Shown here: piece after piece, positions 35,625-43,822 of the stretch
Layout: each line of letters starts with the position of its first letter
How positions within the stretch are numbered: the first letter of the stretch is position 1
NCBI GenBank assembly: GCA_963663365.2
Contig: CAXXIH010000001.1
Location: forward strand, 1,674,001-1,738,000
Origin: G963663365 sp963663365
GTDB lineage: Bacteria; Hinthialibacterota; Hinthialibacteria; Hinthialibacterales; G963663365
DNA: 64,000 bases
Direction of reading: 5' to 3'
Position numbers and translations under genes: made by a program
The notes under the pieces: generated by a model
Seen by the model: only the letters and a program-made list of their open reading frames with translations
The model's database searches: none
Told to the model about the DNA's origin: nothing

Positions 35625-36308
35625 ATGAGCAAATTACGATCTAATCTGCAAAAACAGACAACGTGTGTTTTGGAAAGTCGCTCGGCCCGCAAGCCCATTA
35701 TTTTTGTCAGTGTGCCTGTGATTGCGCTTGTGTTCCTTATCAATGCGCTGATGATGGCGGCCGGTCCGAATATGCAAACCTTGATTTCATCGAACGATGC
35801 CGAGTACCTCGACCAAGTTATCGATTATCTTGAACAGAATAATATCGAATACGAAACGCCTGATGACCGGACAATTGCCGTATCCAGCGATATGAAGGCC
35901 AGGGCCATGTTTGGCTTGGCCCAAGAGAACTTAATCGGAGGATACGAGGGCCCCGGTTACGAACTTTTCGATACGATGCGTCTGGGGATGAACGATGAGT
36001 TGTTTAGATTGCATCAACGCCAGGCGTTGGAAAATGAGCTAGAAAAGATCATTCGTACTGTAACGAATTGTGAGCGGGTTATTGTACGGTTTTCGATCCC
36101 TCAGCCTCAATATTTTAAAGAAGATGAAGTTCTCCCGACCGCAGCAGTCAAAATCGAATTCCGGTGTGCTCCGTCCCAAGAACAGTTGGCCGGCATCCGG
36201 AATATTGTGGCCTTCGCGGTTCCCGGGCTAAATCCTGAGCATGTTGTCGTTATTGACAGAAATAATAAGCCTCTAGCCGGAACGAATTACGAAAATGAAC
36301 TTAATTGA
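35625..36308 (+). CDS. truncated FliF paralogue B (N-terminal TM, RBM1 and RBM2 only)
   Basis: A 227-residue protein nearly the same as the first 225 residues of the full FliF that follows. It has one membrane segment (IIFVSVPVIALVFLINALMM), LISSNDAEYLDQVIDYLEQNNIEYETPDDRTIAV, GLAQENLIGGYEGPGYELFDTMRLGM and FAVPGLNPEHVVVIDRNNKPLAG. It then ends in TNYENELN where FliF continues into RBM3. It has its own strong AGGAGG, 6 nt before the ATG at 35625, and a clean stop. That argues for a real gene rather than debris. Such a protein could mix with FliF in the MS ring or form a separate ring. It lies 53 nt before fliF. Confidence 0.85.
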   Translation: MSKLRSNLQKQTTCVLESRSARKPIIFVSVPVIALVFLINALMMAAGPNMQTLISSNDAEYLDQVIDYLEQNNIEYETPDDRTIAVSSDMKARAMFGLAQENLIGGYEGPGYELFDTMRLGMNDELFRLHQRQALENELEKIIRTVTNCERVIVRFSIPQPQYFKEDEVLPTAAVKIEFRCAPSQEQLAGIRNIVAFAVPGLNPEHVVVIDRNNKPLAGTNYENELN

Positions 36309-36361
36309 AATTAAGATACTGCCTCTTGGTATGAAGAAACCGCGCCGTCAGGAGCAAGGAC

Positions 36362-37975
36362 ATGGGTGAATTTTGGTCTAGTCTGCAGGAACAGATAACG
36401 CGCGTCTGGGAAAATCTCTCAATGCAGCAGCGCATCATTTTTGTCGGTGCGCCCACAATTGTGCTTGTGCTCCTCATCGTGACCCTGATGATGGCGGCCG
36501 GCCCAAGCACGGAAAATTTGATCTCGTCTAACGATCCCAAGTATCTCGGCCAGGTCGCGGATTATCTTGAACAGAATAATATCGAATACGAAACGCCCGA
36601 CGACCGGACGATTGCCGTCGCCGGTGATGTTAAGGCCAAGGCTTTGTTTGGCTTAGCCCAAGAGGACTTAATCGGAGGATACGAGGGGCCCGGCTACGAA
36701 CTCTTCGATACGATGCGCCTGGGCATGACCGATCAATTGTTCGAACTGCATCATCGTCAGGCGTTGGAGAATGAGTTGGAAAAAACGATCCGCGCCGGAA
36801 CCAAGTACGACCGTGTTTTTGTGCGGCTCTCGATCCCTCCGCCTTCGTATTTTAAGGAAGATGAAGTTCCGCCTTCCGCAGCGGTTAAGATTGAATCCCG
36901 GAGCGCTCCATCGCAAGATCAGGTTGTTGGTATTCAGAATATTGTTGCCTTTGCTGTTCCCGGATTAGATCCTGAAAACGTGGTTGTTACCGATCGGAAC
37001 AACAAACAGCTAGCCGGAATGTCAGCCGATGCGGATTCCGGAGCGGGACTTGCCAGCAAACACGATGATGTAAAGAAGAAAAAGGAATTTGAAATCTATT
37101 CAGAGATTCAAAGCACGCTGGATCCTTTTGTTGGACCGGATGATTACCGGATTATTGTTGAAATAGAATTAGATTGGGACACAGAGAGTGTTGTCAGCAA
37201 TCAGGTTTTTCCCGACTCAATCACTGTTCTTTCGGAAAAAACATATGAAGAGACAAGCAAATCGGCAGCCATTGCAGGTGAGCCGGGCGTTGATTCCAAT
37301 GCACAAGATACGGGAATCGGACCTGAGAGCGGTGGGGAACTGGGGACTACGATTAATGAAACAATCACGAATAATACTGTCTCCAAAAGCGAAACCAGAA
37401 CAGAGAAGGCTACGGGAGAAATTGTTTCCCGTCATATAACTGTCGTTGTCGATTATGAATACGACGATGAAGCCGATGCGTACGTTGCTCCAAGCCAAGA
37501 GACCCTTCAGACAATTGAAGATTTGATTGTTGAGGGATTCGGATTACAGACAATCGCCGTGGGAGGGGGTATTTCTAGGGATAGCTGCAAGGTGCTTACG
37601 GCCGAATTCGATCGTTCATTGGAAGAACAACTAACACGCCAGGAACGTTTGGCCAAGGTTCAGAAAATTCTTCTGCAGTACATTCTGCCTGTCGTGGTTC
37701 TGTTTGTGGTCTTCTGGCTGCTTTACAAATATCTGCAAAAGGCGTTTGCACCGAAGCCGATCGAAGAGGAGCCGATCGAAGAGGTTCCGATCGAACCAGT
37801 CACGGAGAGCCGCGAACTTACCTTGGCACAATTGGGATTGGCAGAATTCGGCGATATTGCCAGTTTGCCTGCTGAAGAACAGCGTCGTTTGAAGATGCAG
37901 GAGCATGTTGTCCAATATGCACAGGAGAAACCGGAAGAAGTCGCTGCCATTATCAAAGCATGGCTGACTTCATGA
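36362..37975 (+). CDS. fliF: flagellar MS-ring protein FliF
   Basis: A 537-residue FliF, about the normal length. TM1 (IIFVGAPTIVLVLLIVTLMM, about 22-43), the ring-building motifs RBM1 and RBM2 (NNIEYETPDDRTIAV; NIVAFAVPGLDPENVVV) and RBM3 with the beta-collar insert (SKTEIQ-type DPFVGPDDYRIIVEIELDWD ... VDYEYDDEADAY) are followed by TM2 (ILLQYILPVVVLFVVFWLLY). The acidic FliG-binding tail ends EQRRLKMQEHVVQYAQEKPEEVAAIIKAWL. It anchors the motor in the inner membrane. Two shorter paralogues precede it. Confidence 0.95.
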   Translation: MGEFWSSLQEQITRVWENLSMQQRIIFVGAPTIVLVLLIVTLMMAAGPSTENLISSNDPKYLGQVADYLEQNNIEYETPDDRTIAVAGDVKAKALFGLAQEDLIGGYEGPGYELFDTMRLGMTDQLFELHHRQALENELEKTIRAGTKYDRVFVRLSIPPPSYFKEDEVPPSAAVKIESRSAPSQDQVVGIQNIVAFAVPGLDPENVVVTDRNNKQLAGMSADADSGAGLASKHDDVKKKKEFEIYSEIQSTLDPFVGPDDYRIIVEIELDWDTESVVSNQVFPDSITVLSEKTYEETSKSAAIAGEPGVDSNAQDTGIGPESGGELGTTINETITNNTVSKSETRTEKATGEIVSRHITVVVDYEYDDEADAYVAPSQETLQTIEDLIVEGFGLQTIAVGGGISRDSCKVLTAEFDRSLEEQLTRQERLAKVQKILLQYILPVVVLFVVFWLLYKYLQKAFAPKPIEEEPIEEVPIEPVTESRELTLAQLGLAEFGDIASLPAEEQRRLKMQEHVVQYAQEKPEEVAAIIKAWLTS

Positions 37976-38075
37976 TTCAAATATGGAAGAATAGAAGCAG
38001 GGATAATACACGGCCGGTTTCGGATTTCGCATGATAAATGCGGGGCTGAGTCGTAAACAATAGCCAGGTGAAACC

Positions 38076-39098
38076 ATGGTACGTGGCACAAAAGAAAAAG
38101 CAAAACTGACGGGCCGGAAAAAGGCATCGATCCTCATGGTCACGCTGGGGCCGGAAGTGGCGGCGGACGTTTACCGCTCACTTTCAGATGAGGAGATCGA
38201 GCAAATCACGCTTGAAGTGGCCAACCTCGGAACTGTTCCGCAGGAGTTGACTACACAGGTCATCGAGGAGTTCTATCACACCGCGATGGCCAAGCAGTAT
38301 ATGAGTTCGGGCGGTATCGGCACGGCGCGGGATATCTTGGAAAAGGCTCTTGGGCCGGGCAAAGCCATGGAGATCATCGAACGTCTCCAGGGCATGCTCC
38401 AAGGTTCGCCGTTCGATTTCTTGAAAAAGGTCGATCCGAATCATCTGCTGAACTTTATCCAAAACGAGCACCCGCAGACTGTCGCTTTAATTTTGGCGCA
38501 TTTGGAATACGAACAGTCGGCGGTCATTATGTCGGCTTTGGCGCCGGAACTTCAAACCGAAGTTGCTCTGCGTATTGCCACCATGGACCAAACCGCGCCG
38601 GAAATCATTTCCGAAGTGGAACGTGTTTTGGAACGCAAAATCGCCACGGTGTTGTCACAGGAATTCACGGTGGCCGGTGGTATCGAGGCCCTGGCCGAAC
38701 TGCTCAACCGTGTGGACCGCGCAACGGAAAAGGGCATTTTGGAAACCTTGGAAGAAGAGAACCAAGAGTTGGCGGTGGAAATCAAGAAACTGATGTTCAC
38801 CTTCGACGATGTCATGCTATTAGACGATAAGGCGATTCAATCGGTTCTCAAAGAAGTGGATATGAAAGAAGTCGCGGTGGCGCTGAAAGGTGCAACCGAA
38901 GAAGTTAAAGAGAAAATCTTCTGCAACGTATCTTCCCGCGCAGCAGAGAATATGCGCGAAGAGATGGAATTTATGGGCCCGGTGCGGGTTAAGCAGGTAG
39001 AAGAGGCCCAACAGAAGATCGTGGCGGTTATCCGGCGTCTGGAAGAATCAGGTGAAATCATCATTGCCCGTGGCGATGGCGACGAAATGCTTGGCTAA
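38076..39098 (+). CDS. fliG: flagellar motor switch protein FliG
   Basis: A 340-residue FliG of standard length. The N-domain binds FliF (GRKKASILMVTLGPEVAADVYRSLSDEEIEQITLEVANL). The middle domain carries the EHPQTVALILAHLEYEQSAVIMSAL signature. The C-domain (about 235-335) holds the charged torque helix: FTFDDVMLLDDKAIQSVLKEVDMKEVAVALKGATEEVKEKIFCNVSSRAAENMREEMEFMGPVRVKQVEEAQQKIV. It couples stator force to rotation and switching. A separate copy of the C-domain is encoded next. Confidence 0.96.
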   Translation: MVRGTKEKAKLTGRKKASILMVTLGPEVAADVYRSLSDEEIEQITLEVANLGTVPQELTTQVIEEFYHTAMAKQYMSSGGIGTARDILEKALGPGKAMEIIERLQGMLQGSPFDFLKKVDPNHLLNFIQNEHPQTVALILAHLEYEQSAVIMSALAPELQTEVALRIATMDQTAPEIISEVERVLERKIATVLSQEFTVAGGIEALAELLNRVDRATEKGILETLEEENQELAVEIKKLMFTFDDVMLLDDKAIQSVLKEVDMKEVAVALKGATEEVKEKIFCNVSSRAAENMREEMEFMGPVRVKQVEEAQQKIVAVIRRLEESGEIIIARGDGDEMLG

Positions 39099-39144
39099 TG
39101 AGCCGCGAATTAATTAAGTCGTTAATATTTTGTAATGGAGTGAA

Positions 39145-39579
39145 TTGGCTGTGAAGAAAAAAGTGAGCGCTCAAGGATTGGCTCATCTCGCCCAAATGGT
39201 TAAACACATGCCCGGGCAAGATGCCAAAAAAGTTATGGCCGGCCTCTCACAATCCAGCCCTTTGGTGGCTTCGGCGTTACAGGGCGCTGTATTTACTTTT
39301 GACCGTTTAATGCGTTTGGATTCGCGTTCTTTGCAGGTTTTGGTTCGTGCTGTTGACCGGACAACTTTGGCCATGGCGCTTAAAGGTGAACGTGAAGAAC
39401 TGCGCTTGAAAATTTTCTCCGCAATGACCGGCCGCGGTGCGGATTTGTTAAAAGATGAAATCGAGGATCTCGGTTTGCAGCCGGCGGGGAAAGTTGGCGA
39501 GGCTCAAAAGGCGGTTGTGGCCAAGGCGGAGGAACTCGCAGCCCGGGGGGAAATCGTTTTACCTGAGGAGGCGCGTTAA
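39145..39579 (+). CDS. stand-alone FliG C-terminal domain paralogue
   Basis: A 144-residue protein. Residues about 48-144 align throughout with the FliG C-domain (VFTFDRLMRLDSRSLQVLVRAVDRTTLAMALKGEREELRLKIFSAMTGRGADLLKDEIEDLGLQPAGKVGEAQKAVVAKAEELAARGEIVL). The torque-helix charges are partly kept (Asp, Arg and Lys at similar places, although DDKAIQSVL becomes DSRSLQVLV). There is no N- or middle domain, so it cannot dock to FliF the usual way. The start is TTG 39145 or GTG 39151, both following GGAG. Its stop is one base before the next gene. It may replace, shield or tune FliG C-domains at the stator interface, or belong to a second ring. Confidence 0.8.
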   Translation: MAVKKKVSAQGLAHLAQMVKHMPGQDAKKVMAGLSQSSPLVASALQGAVFTFDRLMRLDSRSLQVLVRAVDRTTLAMALKGEREELRLKIFSAMTGRGADLLKDEIEDLGLQPAGKVGEAQKAVVAKAEELAARGEIVLPEEAR

Positions 39580-39580
39580 G

Positions 39581-40090
39581 GTGTCGATACGAGTATTTGT
39601 GGCTTCGCCGTTGGGTTTTGCCGAAAGCACACGCGGATTTACGCGGGAAATAGTGAATAAACTTAATGGAGCCGGATATACGCCGGTGGATCCATGGTCA
39701 CTTTCGAGCGATTTGGAGCGTGAATTGCATCTGGCGGAAAAGATTGAAAATCATGAAGAACGCCGCGCACAGTTGCATCGTATTTCGATGGCGATTGCGG
39801 AGCGCAACCATGAGGCGCTGGCATCATGTGCCGGTGTTTTGGCGGTTTTAGATGGTCTGGATGTGGATTGTGGCACGGCCAGCGAAATCGGTTTTGCCTT
39901 TGCCTCAGGAGATAAAATCATCCACGGCTATCGTGGTGATTTTAGGCGGTTGGGAGAAGGAGACGGCGTTTCCATCAATTTGCAGGTTCAGTATTGGATT
40001 GAGGCGAGTGGTGGAAGGATTGTCAAAACACTTGATGAAATCGGAAGCCTGCGCTTTGAACGAAACGGCGATTCCGCGAAACGAGATTAG
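39581..40090 (+). CDS. nucleoside 2-deoxyribosyltransferase-family protein in the flagellar operon
   Basis: A 169-residue Rossmann-like protein of the nucleoside deoxyribosyltransferase family. The first strand is RVFVASPLGFAESTRGFTREIV. The catalytic block is VLAVLDGLDVDCGTASEIGFAFASGDKIIHGYRGDFR, in which the Glu of SEIGFA takes the place of the nucleophile and DVDCGTA is the substrate loop. It starts at GTG 39581, one base after the preceding stop, with TGAGGAGG upstream, and ends 8 nt before fliH. It is therefore embedded in the operon. Family members move deoxyribose between bases or hydrolyse modified nucleotides; a few relatives hydrolyse or make signalling nucleotides. A flagellar role has no precedent that I know. 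Confidence 0.82.
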   Translation: MSIRVFVASPLGFAESTRGFTREIVNKLNGAGYTPVDPWSLSSDLERELHLAEKIENHEERRAQLHRISMAIAERNHEALASCAGVLAVLDGLDVDCGTASEIGFAFASGDKIIHGYRGDFRRLGEGDGVSINLQVQYWIEASGGRIVKTLDEIGSLRFERNGDSAKRD

Positions 40091-40098
40091 AGAAACTT

Positions 40099-40824
40099 AT
40101 GGCCAGATCGATTAAGGCTCCCGCTTTTTCGCAACAGCAGGGGTATAACATTATCAATCGTGAAGAGACACTGGAGCAGGCCGAACAGCGTGCGCGCCAA
40201 ATCATGGCCCATGCGCGTCAACAAGAAAAACATCTACTCGATACGGCCAGCGCCCAGGCTGAAAGAATGATTGCCGATGCTCAGGCTCAAGCCGAGAATA
40301 TTCTTGCAGACGCCGAGAGCCAACGAAGCGGAATTATTGCCAATGCGGAACAAAAGGGATTTGAAGAAGGGCTGAATGAGGGGACCAAGAAAGCCCAGGA
40401 AAGTGCGCGTGCGCTTCTTAAAGATCTGGGAAATATGACCAAAGAAGCTCACAACCAGCTGCAGAATCTACTCAATAGCCAAGAATCGGAAATACGAAAT
40501 TTGGTGGCTGAAATCGTCTCGCGTGTCGTGCACGAAAAAATTAACGAAGACGATGAAATCGTGGTTCGTAACGTAAAAGCGTGCCTGAAACAAGCCGCTG
40601 ACCGGCAACATCTTCGCATCCTGATTCATCCCGGTGAAGAAGAGAAAATCAAAGAATATTGCGATGATTTCCGGCGTGAGTTCGATGATATTGAAGAAAT
40701 CACAATCGATGCCGATCCACGTGTTTCAGAAGGTGGAGTTATGATTGAAACCGGATACGGGGGAGTGGATGGGCGAATTGAAAGCCAATTGGGAATTGTA
40801 CAAGAGACAATAACCGAAGATTGA
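40099..40824 (+). CDS. fliH: flagellar assembly protein FliH
   Basis: A 241-residue FliH/SctL-type stator of the export ATPase. The N-terminal half is a long Ala/Gln/Glu coiled coil (EQAEQRARQIMAHARQQEKHLLDTASAQAERMIADAQAQAENILADAES). The C-terminal domain resembles the ATP-synthase delta subunit (LRILIHPGEEEKIKEYCDDF ... ITIDADPRVSEGGVMIETGYGGVDGRIESQL), with the usual GG.IETG..VDARIE-type strand. It is directly upstream of fliI, as in most flagellar operons. Confidence 0.92.
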   Translation: MARSIKAPAFSQQQGYNIINREETLEQAEQRARQIMAHARQQEKHLLDTASAQAERMIADAQAQAENILADAESQRSGIIANAEQKGFEEGLNEGTKKAQESARALLKDLGNMTKEAHNQLQNLLNSQESEIRNLVAEIVSRVVHEKINEDDEIVVRNVKACLKQAADRQHLRILIHPGEEEKIKEYCDDFRREFDDIEEITIDADPRVSEGGVMIETGYGGVDGRIESQLGIVQETITED

Positions 40825-40866
40825 TCGGACCGAACTGAAGATACAAGATCGCGAAATAGGAAGGAA

Positions 40867-42438
40867 ATGCCTTTTAACATCCCCAACATACCCTGGCAGG
40901 CTTATCGTCAGCATATAAACGATGCTGCGCTGATACGCCAGCGGGGATATATCGACGAACTTGTGGGGCTTGTTGTTCTCTCCCGGGGACCCTCGGGCGC
41001 GGTGGGCGATCTTGTGCATATCATGCCGGCCGATGGCCGTCCGCGTGTCCCTGCTGAAATTGTCGGTTTTCGCGGTGGACGCGTAATTCTCATGCCTTTA
41101 GGAGACATGCGCGGAATCGCTCCCGGTTCAGAAGTTATTTCTACGGGCAAACCTCCCGAGATTGAATGCGGCGACGAATTGCTCGGTCGTGTTTTGGATG
41201 GACTGGGAAATCCCATCGACGGACGCGGTCCCTGTGTGATGGATGTGAAATTGACCACGGCCCGTTCGGCGCCTAATCCGATCACGCGTAAAAGGATAGC
41301 CACGCCTCTTGAAACCGGCGTCAAAGTTATCGATGGCATTCTGACTTGGGGACGCGGGCAGCGCATTGGTGTATTCTCGGGAAGCGGTGTCGGCAAAAGC
41401 ACATTAATGGGTATGATCGCCCGTAATACCGCCGCTGAAGTGAATGTGATCTGTTTATGCGGAGAGCGAGGACGCGAATTACGCGAGTTTATTGAGAAAG
41501 ATTTAGGTGATGATGGTTTGGCCAGAAGTGTTCTGGTTATTGCCACATCCGATCAACCCGCGCTTGTACGCGTCCGTGCCCCTTTTTCTGCGATTACAAT
41601 TGCTGAGTATTTTCGCGACAAAGGCCGCGATGTAATGTTTATGATGGATTCGGTTACGCGTTTGGCCATGGCTCAACGCGAAGTCGGACTGGCTGCGGGC
41701 GAACCGCCTACGACACGTGGTTACACACCGAGCGTATTTGCCATGTTGCCTTCATTCTTGGAACGCAGTGGTACGGCTGAGGGGCAGGGAAGTATCACCG
41801 GTTTATTTACCGTGCTTGTGGAAGGCGATGATATGAACGAGCCGATTGCCGATGCGGTGCGCGGTATTTTGGACGGCCATATCGTCTTGTCGCGGCAACT
41901 GGCGGCCCGCAATCTCTACCCATCGGTGGATATTCTGCAATCCATCAGCCGCGCCATGGTCGATATTGTCAGTGACCCGCATCTGATTCATGCACGGCGC
42001 TTGGTTGAGCTCGTCTCCACGTACCGGGATGCGGAAGACTTGATCAATATCGGCGCTTATCAGCGGGGCTCAAATCCGGCTATCGACCTTTCCATGGATT
42101 TAATCGGGCCGATAGAAAGTTTTATCAAACAGGCCATTCGCGAAAAAGTCACCTTAAAAGATTCTATCGAACAGGTGCATATGTTGGCTGCAAAAGCCGA
42201 AGCCGCTCCGGTTCAACAAGGAAACCAGAATCAGCCTGAGAAGGCGGGGCAACAAGTGCCGGGCAGACAAGCTCCTCCTCAACCGGTACGTCCAGCCGGG
42301 CAGCCTCTTGGGAAGGCCGGGGTTGCCAAGGTTCCGGCATCGCAGGCCAAACCGGGACGGCCTCCCCAAAGACAAGCCCAGCCGCAGCCGCCGCAATCCA
42401 TGCCGCCGGGAATAATGCCCGGAATGCTTGGGCAATAA
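40867..42438 (+). CDS. fliI: flagellum-specific ATPase FliI with Pro/Gln-rich C-terminal tail
   Basis: A 523-residue F1-beta-like hexameric ATPase of the type III export gate. Walker A is GSGVGKSTL; Walker B region is DVMFMMDSVTRLAMAQREVGLAAGEPPTTRGYTPSVFAMLPSFLERSG. The family core ends near residue 445 (KEKVTLKDSIEQVHMLA). An extra tail of about 80 residues, rich in Pro, Gln and Gly (QQGNQNQPEKAGQQVPGRQAPPQP), is not typical and is probably disordered. The gene is 42 nt after fliH and 13 nt before fliJ. Confidence 0.95.
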   Translation: MPFNIPNIPWQAYRQHINDAALIRQRGYIDELVGLVVLSRGPSGAVGDLVHIMPADGRPRVPAEIVGFRGGRVILMPLGDMRGIAPGSEVISTGKPPEIECGDELLGRVLDGLGNPIDGRGPCVMDVKLTTARSAPNPITRKRIATPLETGVKVIDGILTWGRGQRIGVFSGSGVGKSTLMGMIARNTAAEVNVICLCGERGRELREFIEKDLGDDGLARSVLVIATSDQPALVRVRAPFSAITIAEYFRDKGRDVMFMMDSVTRLAMAQREVGLAAGEPPTTRGYTPSVFAMLPSFLERSGTAEGQGSITGLFTVLVEGDDMNEPIADAVRGILDGHIVLSRQLAARNLYPSVDILQSISRAMVDIVSDPHLIHARRLVELVSTYRDAEDLINIGAYQRGSNPAIDLSMDLIGPIESFIKQAIREKVTLKDSIEQVHMLAAKAEAAPVQQGNQNQPEKAGQQVPGRQAPPQPVRPAGQPLGKAGVAKVPASQAKPGRPPQRQAQPQPPQSMPPGIMPGMLGQ

Positions 42439-42451
42439 TTGAGAATAAGCT

Positions 42452-43690
42452 ATGCGTACGTTTCGATTCCGTCTCAGTCCGCTGCAAAAGATCAAGCAGC
42501 ACAATATTGAGCAAGAAGAACTTGTCTTGGCCTCGTTGCGGCGGGAAGAAGAAGAATTACATGCTGCTCTTGAACTGGGACGTCAGCAATTGCAGCGGCG
42601 TATGAAAGAATTTGTCGGTGAAACGAAACGACTTCATATGGCTGCCAAAGAGCGGGATTTTGATGTCTATCGCACATATATGATGCAGATGGAACAACAG
42701 CGTTTAGCCGATATTGCCCGCAATGGATCTGAGCAAGATGCCTGCCGCGAAAGACTTACGAAACTTTACCAAGAGTCGAAAATACTCGAACGTTTGGAGG
42801 ATCGTGCGCGGAATATTCACCGCAAAGCAGAACAGCGCGAGGAGAACATCATGCTTGATGAACTTGGAGGCCAAACCCATGAGCGCCGTCATCGCCAGGC
42901 GGGGGCGGCAACCAACAAAGGCGTTTTCTTAATTGCTTTTATTGGGACACTTTGCCTTATTGCTGTTCATGAAAAGTGGAATCTTCCGTTTTTGCTTATG
43001 CAAAAAGCAGGTTTTATGGATGCACCCCAAACAAGCATGACCTATGGGAAAACACCGGGAGCATTCGAATCGGAACAGCAAATTGAAAAGAAGATTGAAG
43101 CCGAAAAACTCACTGTTGCCGAAATGCTGAATGAAGGAAAGGGCGGCGAAATACTTATGGAAATCGCCGAACGCAATTTGGCAATTAAAGATAAGTCCGA
43201 GGAACTGAATCAACTCGAATCCGAAATTGTTACCCGGGAAGAACGGCTGAAAATTCAAATGGCTGAATTTGAGCGGCTACTTGCTGAACATGAGACTTTA
43301 ATGGCCCGGAAAGACGAGAGCGATGAAGAAACTGCGGCTAAGCGGGAAGCCGCCCGTGAGAACCGCGTGGATGCGGCTGTCGATGTGTTGAAAAATATGA
43401 GAACCACCCGGGGACGTTATGCTGCGATGACGCTATTGGCATTATGGGAGATGGATGGTCCCAAACGGGAAATTGCCATGGAACTTTTTACACGGCTGCC
43501 CGATATGCAGCGCGGTAAAATATTGGATGAGATCGGCAAGCGAGCACCGGAAATTGGCGCTGAATTAAGTCGAAGCTGGATCGAGCAAGCCGACAAAGAT
43601 GATGAGGAAAAGGGTGATTCAGAAGTGGCAGTGGCTGAAACCCCTCAAAATCAAGGAGATACAGAGGGAGTGTATGTTCCGGAGCGATGA
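42452..43690 (+). CDS. fliJ: FliJ-MotE fusion protein
   Basis: A 412-residue fusion. Residues 1-145 are a FliJ-like coiled-coil hairpin (FRFRLSPLQKIKQHNIEQEELVLASLRREEEELHAALELGRQQLQRR), the stalk of the export ATPase. A membrane segment (about 153-172, GVFLIAFIGTLCLIAVHEKW) is followed by a periplasmic coiled coil. The C-terminal domain (RVDAAVDVLKNMRTTRGRYAAMTLLALWEMDGPKREIAMELFTRLPDMQRGKILDEI) resembles MotE, the chaperone or stator-organising protein. The two functions are separate genes in other bacteria. Note the topology: FliJ should be cytosolic and MotE periplasmic, which the single membrane segment allows. Confidence 0.8.
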   Translation: MRTFRFRLSPLQKIKQHNIEQEELVLASLRREEEELHAALELGRQQLQRRMKEFVGETKRLHMAAKERDFDVYRTYMMQMEQQRLADIARNGSEQDACRERLTKLYQESKILERLEDRARNIHRKAEQREENIMLDELGGQTHERRHRQAGAATNKGVFLIAFIGTLCLIAVHEKWNLPFLLMQKAGFMDAPQTSMTYGKTPGAFESEQQIEKKIEAEKLTVAEMLNEGKGGEILMEIAERNLAIKDKSEELNQLESEIVTREERLKIQMAEFERLLAEHETLMARKDESDEETAAKREAARENRVDAAVDVLKNMRTTRGRYAAMTLLALWEMDGPKREIAMELFTRLPDMQRGKILDEIGKRAPEIGAELSRSWIEQADKDDEEKGDSEVAVAETPQNQGDTEGVYVPER

Positions 43691-43822
43691 ATATCGCCGA
43701 TACTATGGATTTGACTGAGAATGCAGGAAACTTTACGTCGGTGGAATCCACGGGCTTGAGTGGGCGTTTTTTACGTCGATAACTCTATGAATTCACTTAT
43801 GTGCCAAGCACGGGAGTCAACC

